Assembly (NCBI RefSeq): GCF_900496995.4
Contig: NC_044004.1
Coordinates: 83,025,538 to 83,089,537, forward strand
DNA from: Aquila chrysaetos chrysaetos
Lineage: Eukaryota; Chordata; Aves; Accipitriformes; Accipitridae
Length of the DNA stretch: 64,000 nt
Direction: 5' to 3'
Shown here piece after piece: positions 59,101-64,000 of this stretch (position 1 is the first letter of the stretch; each line of letters begins with the position of its first letter). The position numbers were made by a program, and so were the translations under genes. The notes under the pieces were generated by a model. That model was given only the letters and a program-made list of their open reading frames with translations. It did no database searches and was not told the DNA's origin.

Positions 59101-62100
59101 GCTTCCGACGAGGCCTCAGTAGGCTTACCCTGTAAGTTAACAAAATACACGTTAAGCAGGCTGCTATTTCAATGCCCACAAATCCATGAAAAAATTTTGG
59201 GGAGAGGAGAGTGTGGGTGGGAAAGATAGATAAATTCTGCCTGATAAAACAAGAAGAAATCTTGAATTACTAAAAAGTTGAACAAGCTCTAGGAATATAG
59301 TCAGGCTTCTGTAGCACGATCCTTCTGTCAATGAGTTTGATAAATTTGAACTAAGGAAATCTTGAAATCAGAGCGCACCACATCAAAAGGCAGCAAGGGA
59401 GCAGGCAGGGGAAGAACGCAGACATGATTCCACCTCATTCTCAAGAGGCTACAAGATCAGTTCTCATTATTTTTGAGCACATGAGCCTATGTTTATGGTG
59501 AATGCAGTGCACATTAAATCACACTTGCCCTGAATTTCTTCTGCAGCATCTCTGGATTCAGAGAACGGAAAAGGTGTATCAAAGTTCTTGCAGCCATCAT
59601 CACATCTACCCAGAAAAATAAAAAGGAGAGTCAGGAATAAGTACAGAAAAGCATAATTCCGAGCAAAATGAAAGCCCACCCAGATAGTCAGTATTTACAG
59701 CCTGCTCATGCCTTTTTCTGAAGTTATAGCTCCCTCTGGTTTCTCCAATGCAGGATCCAGCTCTTCCTTAGGGCTAAATCTTTATTAGCAAGCAGTTTCC
59801 CTTTTTCAGTTTTGTCAATTAGTTCCCCTGCCCTAACTACCCTTGACGGTTTTGTCTCCTATGTATATACACTTCAAATACAGAGAAATGCAACACACAT
59901 ACTGAAAATGATACCTCTCAGCTCACATAAAAAACAATTAAGACATCACTATTGTGAAGGCTGTAACAATGGAGGACCAGATGATAGAGGAGAATAAACA
60001 TTTAGAAGTCATATCCATGTAATACACTTACTTTTATTTTTATGACTCTTGTACTGAACGAGGTCTTGGAGCAGATCTTCAGTCATGGCTAATGGACATC
60101 TTGCAGTGATTTCTTTTATTGCATTGATTCTAAAAAATTGGAAGTGAATTATATTCTGAACACCACAGTTGAGAGGCACTCCCACTGGCCCAGTAATAGA
60201 CTTAATTACCTGGAATTTGAAGAACCTTATACAACATTTAATGTAACAGAGGACAACATCACAAGGAGCTCTCCGTGCCATGGTTCTCCAAACCCCTCCA
60301 AAATCTTTGGCCCATATTCTACTCTCCAGCCATTATTTTGTCTGATCCTAGGCCTCAGGAGTCTGCAACTGAAGTCTGGGTCCAGGCAGACAGGAAAAGA
60401 AGTCAATCACCAGGCCAAGAAAAAAAAATTTAAAAAAAAAATCAAGAAACAGTTCTGGAGGCAACAATGAGCAGGCTAGGGACAGGATAACAGAAGTCCG
60501 CGGGCTCACACAAGTTCCCTTCTAAACCACCTTCATGCACACACTTAGTATGCTAAATACATGGATTAAAACCATGCCAAGAGGAAAAGGAATAGCTCAC
60601 AAAATATTCACAGCGTGTCTACTACACACAATAGTCTGCCCCTGTTGAGTGTTTCAAGGACAGTTCACCTCTCTCCTACATTTACTGATTATTCTCTACT
60701 GCACTTACACCAGAGCTTTCACACATACCTCTCCTGACTAGTCAAAGAAAGTACATTACAGTCACTAAAAGCAACATTTAAATTTGTTGTCAGTAGTGAA
60801 ACTTCATCCACAAAACATTTAAGTTAAGAGTCCTGAACTATGCTGCTAGATAAGGAAAGTTTATGCTGAGATACTGTCCTAACTTGTTTTTATTCAAGCA
60901 GGTTCTTAAAAGCATAGTATGAATGACAGGACTAAGCTGCAGGTGGTTTAAAAAAGAAAAATATTTGTCCACATTGAGAGAGTTTTGCAGTTTTTGTAAG
61001 ATTCTTTACCCACCCCACAGTCATGACCTCCCCAGAATTCTTGTCAGTGACAAAGTTGTTGGCAATGGTCATTAACACTGACTGGATAATCTGAAAATAA
61101 GAAAAAAGGTTATATAAACTTAATGCATACTTAATAAAATGGTAAAAATGATTACACGTTATTAACAGACAACAGAGCCCTTTTCACAAAAAGATAGAGC
61201 TCAGGACTTGTCACTACAGCCTGCAAATATTTTCTAGACACAAATTCTCTTGCAGAAATGAAGGCATCAGACATAGTTGGGTTTTTTTTCATACCCTTTA
61301 TACAAAACAATCCCTTGGAAGTTGCAGAAGTAGCCAAAATTACCATAAGCTTATAAAGACAAAGGGTTTGACCAGATTCCCTTTTCCCCCTCCCCATGAA
61401 AGCACTCCGTTGTATTTCCATGCTGGCCTGCTGTCTGTTTTTAACATCACCGGATATAGGTGGGTACTGACCTCAGGTGGTACCAGCTGATGTGAAGCCT
61501 GTGCAGCAAACAGAAGAATCTTTGTCACTTCTGGAAGAAAAGAAAAGTGGGAAGAAGATGCCAAAGTGTATTGCTGCAGCTTACTCTAGCCAATAAACGC
61601 ATCCACCAAAACAGCTCAGTCTAAGTCTCAAAACCATTTCAGTCTGAGGTTATTTGGGACAACTATTTCTCCTCTCCCACCAAGCATTAGGAACTCACCT
61701 GGTCTCCACCCCAGCAGCAGTGCAGGCCCTTAATAGCCAGCTAAGACAAAAAGAAATGCTCTAGAACTAAAGTGAAACACCAGTAAAACAAAGCAGCAAA
61801 AGGCAGTCATGCTTTGCTCAACTAGTCAGGATTTGCAAATAACTAGGGGCTCAGGAGATTTGCTTATTCCATTGCTAGAGTTCCTCAAATGCTCAGCTAA
61901 GGAGCACTGAGCGCACACAGCTTCCATAAAAGTCCAAAGCGCTTTGCACTTCTGGAAGTCAGGGCCTTTTACTTCCTTCATACACACTCTCTGGACTACT
62001 CTTATTTCCTACTACCTGCTAAGCTACTGCTACTTACTCATTTACAGCACCACTTCAAAGAACTGACTGTACGTGTGACACGACAGACCAGCAGTGTTAC

Positions 62101-63860
62101 CTACTAGTAGCTACTTACCTCTCTGATGGGGCTGTAGGAATCTCTGAACAAAGGGGTAGAAATTAAAAACAAAAAGCTGCAAGAAGGAAGTGGTAACAGA
62201 TTAGCTTCTTGTCTTTTAACTTGAGATCACCTTCATACGCAGATACGCTGTAAAACCATCAACAATTCTATACAGCGTGCTCTCCAAATGCCTTGGATTT
62301 TACTGCACGACGCATTCTCCTGCTTTGAGTTTGATATATGTGGAGACGAGGAAATGATTTGTACAAAGGATATACAAGGCTCAATCCCAAACTCTGTGAA
62401 ATCCAGAGTGGTTCTTGTCAGACTGCACAGAATTCAAATTAGGGCACTCTGCTGCATCATCCTACAATGTGCTGCTTCCCTTTGCCTTGGGGACACAATC
62501 TTACCTCCCAAAACAGAAATAGACTCCAGTAGTTTGGATCACACTTTGGCTGTACCTCAGAAAGTGCTGTCAATGAGCAATTGCTGGACTCCTTTGAAAA
62601 GCCTTTCTCCTTTGAAGAACCTCCCAGGAGCACGCAGGTCTTGAAAAAGACATGTTCTCCTCTATTTGTTAGATACAGCTCAGCTGTTGCAGACCAACAG
62701 TTTTCTCTAGCAGAGCTCCATTAATACCACACAAGTCTATGCCATTGTGCCATGCCACAAGGCCAACTGGCAACTACCTGACCATACATCTGCACTTTTC
62801 TATGTAGAGGAAAATTAAACCTCATCTTCCAGAGGCACAAGGCCAGAGCATGCCACCACCCAAACCAGTCTTGCTACCACCAGACCATTAGAAAATTATC
62901 AGAGTATGTACCTCATGTATTCCAACTAGCCTAGATATTAGGTCCATGAGCATCATCTTCACTTCAAATCGCTCCTTACAGTTCTCCAGCTGCTTCAGCA
63001 GTTTCTCTGCAAAGTCTAGAAGATGCAATAACAGATTTGTGGTAGACTTAAGAGCACAATGCAGAACTCAGCTGGGATTAGTTTAAAAAAGGCAGTTAGT
63101 TTGATTTGTTTGGTTTTTTTTTAAGCCCCAGTGCCCCTGCACAGAAGAAATTCAAGGTGGCCAGAGCACTTCTCTCAAGGGGTTATTTTTCTTCTTACAA
63201 GCCTAGAAGGTCTAAAGCTGTGCACAGGTTCAGCAGAGAGGAAAACGCGCAGAAGTTCCACAACATCATAAGCACAGGGTCAGTATTTAAAGCTAGATTT
63301 TAGATACATTTTGGGATCATCTGAAAAACAAAAACCCCAGAGGTTCACTAGATCAGACTAAGACCAAGTCATGTGATATTAGACAAACATCAGACATCAG
63401 ACTAGTAACAGAAATACATTTTTGAAGGGGGGGTAAGCAGAAGAAGCGATAGTAGATAAACTAATCCCCATTCACCAAATTATGGCCCGTGCACATACAA
63501 GAAAGAGGTAGAGAGCCACATCCTGATCTGTAGCAACCTGAAGCAGATGATGTAATATTGCTCCTTCCTTGTGTTACCATCTACATATGTTCCACTACAG
63601 CAAGCACAACAGGACTGATCTCACTTTTCTGAAGTGCTAACAAACTCTAGGATAAAGCACACTGCAAGTATCACATTGTCACATTTGTATCTACTCGTCA
63701 CTTTCATTCTCCTCGCAGAGTTGCATCTAAGCTTCAGTGTCTGGGATTAACACATAACTTGAAAAAAGACAAAATACAATGCATGCTTACCTTGGGGATC
63801 ATGAATCAAGTGAATAGCAGAAAAGTTGAACACCTCTGGTTTGCTCTTTTTCTTCTGCTT
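53103..63860 (-). CDS. SDAD1: SDAD1, SDA1 domain-containing protein 1 (5'-partial, last 13 coding exons)
   Basis: SDAD1 is the vertebrate counterpart of yeast Sda1, a nucleolar/nuclear factor needed for 60S subunit maturation and export. Thirteen exons encode the last 421 residues plus stop; the N-terminal part lies right of the window. The piece contains a helical repeat-like SDA1 core ([69 protein letters not shown]), then [24 protein letters not shown], acidic stretches with [20 protein letters not shown], and a Lys/Arg-rich tail with NFMMMRYS and NKRSFREKQ. Human SDAD1 is about 687 residues and matches almost throughout. It lies upstream of NAAA on the same strand. One intron is GC-AG. 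Confidence 0.97.
53154..55499 (-). other. SDAD1 last intron, 2.3 kb
   Basis: I recognise no gene or complete repeat. The 54270-54812 open frame on the other strand has no family motif and overlaps an equally long one on the minus strand. Confidence 0.75.
55500..55661 (-). CDS. SDAD1: SDAD1 penultimate coding exon
   Basis: This 162-nt phase 0-0 exon follows CTTCTAG and ends at donor GTAATA. It encodes [20 protein letters not shown], then [20 protein letters not shown] and [11 protein letters not shown]. This strongly basic tail is typical of ribosome-assembly factors. Confidence 0.96.
56071..56155 (-). CDS. SDAD1: SDAD1 coding exon
   Basis: This 85-nt exon follows GTGTAG and ends at donor GTGAGG. 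It encodes [20 protein letters not shown], then ETRLATAM, with basic nuclear-localisation-like residues. Confidence 0.95.
56677..56870 (-). CDS. SDAD1: SDAD1 coding exon
   Basis: This 194-nt exon follows TCAAAAG and ends at donor GTAGGA. It encodes [20 protein letters not shown], then [20 protein letters not shown] and a Lys/Arg patch followed by [10 protein letters not shown]. Confidence 0.94.
57349..57446 (-). CDS. SDAD1: SDAD1 coding exon (acidic)
   Basis: This 98-nt exon follows GAGCAG and ends at donor GTGAGT. It encodes [20 protein letters not shown], then [12 protein letters not shown], an acidic segment also present in human. Confidence 0.93.
57447..58996 (-). other. SDAD1 intron, 1.6 kb, and remaining introns
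   Basis: No snoRNA, coding exon or repeat could be supported in this intron. The same holds for 55662-56070, 56156-56676, 56871-57348, 59606-60031, 60130-61013, 61091-61471, 61531-62118, 62177-62911 and 63016-63790. Confidence 0.65.
58997..59129 (-). CDS. SDAD1: SDAD1 coding exon
   Basis: This 133-nt exon follows AACTTACAG and ends at donor GTTGGC. It encodes [20 protein letters not shown], then [20 protein letters not shown] and TQEE. Confidence 0.95.
59529..59605 (-). CDS. SDAD1: SDAD1 coding exon with GC donor
   Basis: This 77-nt exon follows GGGTAG and encodes [20 protein letters not shown], then QKKFR. It ends AGG with donor GCAAGTGT, a GC-AG intron. No GT donor preserves the FRGKPTEAS join. 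Confidence 0.92.
60032..60129 (-). CDS. SDAD1: SDAD1 coding exon
   Basis: This 98-nt exon follows TTTTTTAG and ends at donor GTAAGTG. It encodes [20 protein letters not shown], then [12 protein letters not shown]. Confidence 0.95.
61014..61090 (-). CDS. SDAD1: SDAD1 coding exon
   Basis: This 77-nt exon follows ATTTTCAG and ends at donor GTGGGT. It encodes [20 protein letters not shown], then EVMTV and a split Gly. Confidence 0.95.
61472..61530 (-). CDS. SDAD1: SDAD1 coding exon
   Basis: This 59-nt exon follows TCTTCCAG and ends at donor GTCAGT. It encodes [19 protein letters not shown], as in human. Confidence 0.95.
62119..62176 (-). CDS. SDAD1: SDAD1 coding exon
   Basis: This 58-nt exon follows CTTGCAG and ends at donor GTAAGTAG. 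It encodes [19 protein letters not shown] plus one base of Glu. Confidence 0.95.
62912..63015 (-). CDS. SDAD1: SDAD1 coding exon
   Basis: This 104-nt exon follows CTTCTAG and ends at donor GTACAT. It encodes [20 protein letters not shown], then [14 protein letters not shown]. Confidence 0.95.
63791..63860 (-). CDS. SDAD1: SDAD1 coding exon (first in window)
   Basis: This 70-nt exon follows CCATGCAG and ends at donor GTAAGC. It encodes [20 protein letters not shown], then DPQ. The Lys-rich start matches the human [20 protein letters not shown]. The preceding exon is outside the window. Confidence 0.94.
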
Positions 63861-64000
63861 CTGCATGGCAAAGAGAGTAAGAAAGACTTTTTCTTTCCAT
63901 TGAAAAGCTGCAAGTGCTTCAGTTTCAGGCTGCTGTTAAAAGCTGCTATTTGCCATTCTTCTCTTCAAAAAGAGGCGCTTCAATTTTAACAAGTAAACTA

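Overview
This is vertebrate, very probably avian, nuclear DNA. It holds four intron-rich genes with GT-AG introns of about 80 bp to 3.7 kb. Interspersed repeats are scarce: the only one I could place is a short decayed relic that looks like CR1, the main bird LINE. One strong CpG island lies at a promoter. I cannot name the species; a galliform bird such as chicken is a reasonable guess. I rebuilt the exons by hand from splice signals, reading-frame continuity and remembered mammalian proteins. In every gene the exon phases join without a break.

Layout, left to right. (1) 118-12088, plus strand: NUP54, a channel nucleoporin. It lacks only its first coding exon, which lies before the window, and it carries an FG-repeat exon that I do not remember from human NUP54. 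(2) 14395-30697, minus strand: complete PPEF2, an IQ-motif, EF-hand, serine/threonine phosphatase in 16 coding exons (713 codons). It is tail-to-tail with NUP54, and candidate poly(A) signals of the two genes are about 0.6 kb apart. (3) 30.7-38.9 kb: an AT-rich intergenic stretch with no gene I recognise. (4) 38971-50752, minus strand: complete NAAA, a lysosomal N-terminal-nucleophile amidase in 10 coding exons (359 codons, as in human). It starts in a CpG island at about 50.25-51.17 kb. (5) 51.2-53.1 kb: a spacer with a six-copy 21-bp minisatellite. (6) 53103-63860, minus strand: the last 13 coding exons of SDAD1, a 60S ribosome-biogenesis factor; its 5' part lies beyond the right edge.

The genes share no pathway (nuclear transport, sensory-cell phosphatase, lipid-amide breakdown, ribosome export), so this is conserved neighbourhood rather than an operon. 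PPEF2-NAAA-SDAD1, all in one orientation, matches my memory of human 4q21. NUP54 tail-to-tail with PPEF2 does not, since I recall USO1 on that side in human. I found no new biological system. The points most worth a check are the extra NUP54 FG exon, an 84-nt stop-free PPEF2 intron inside the phosphatase domain, two GC-AG introns, a TAGTAGCAG acceptor in PPEF2, the palindromic minisatellite, and the changed NUP54 neighbourhood.
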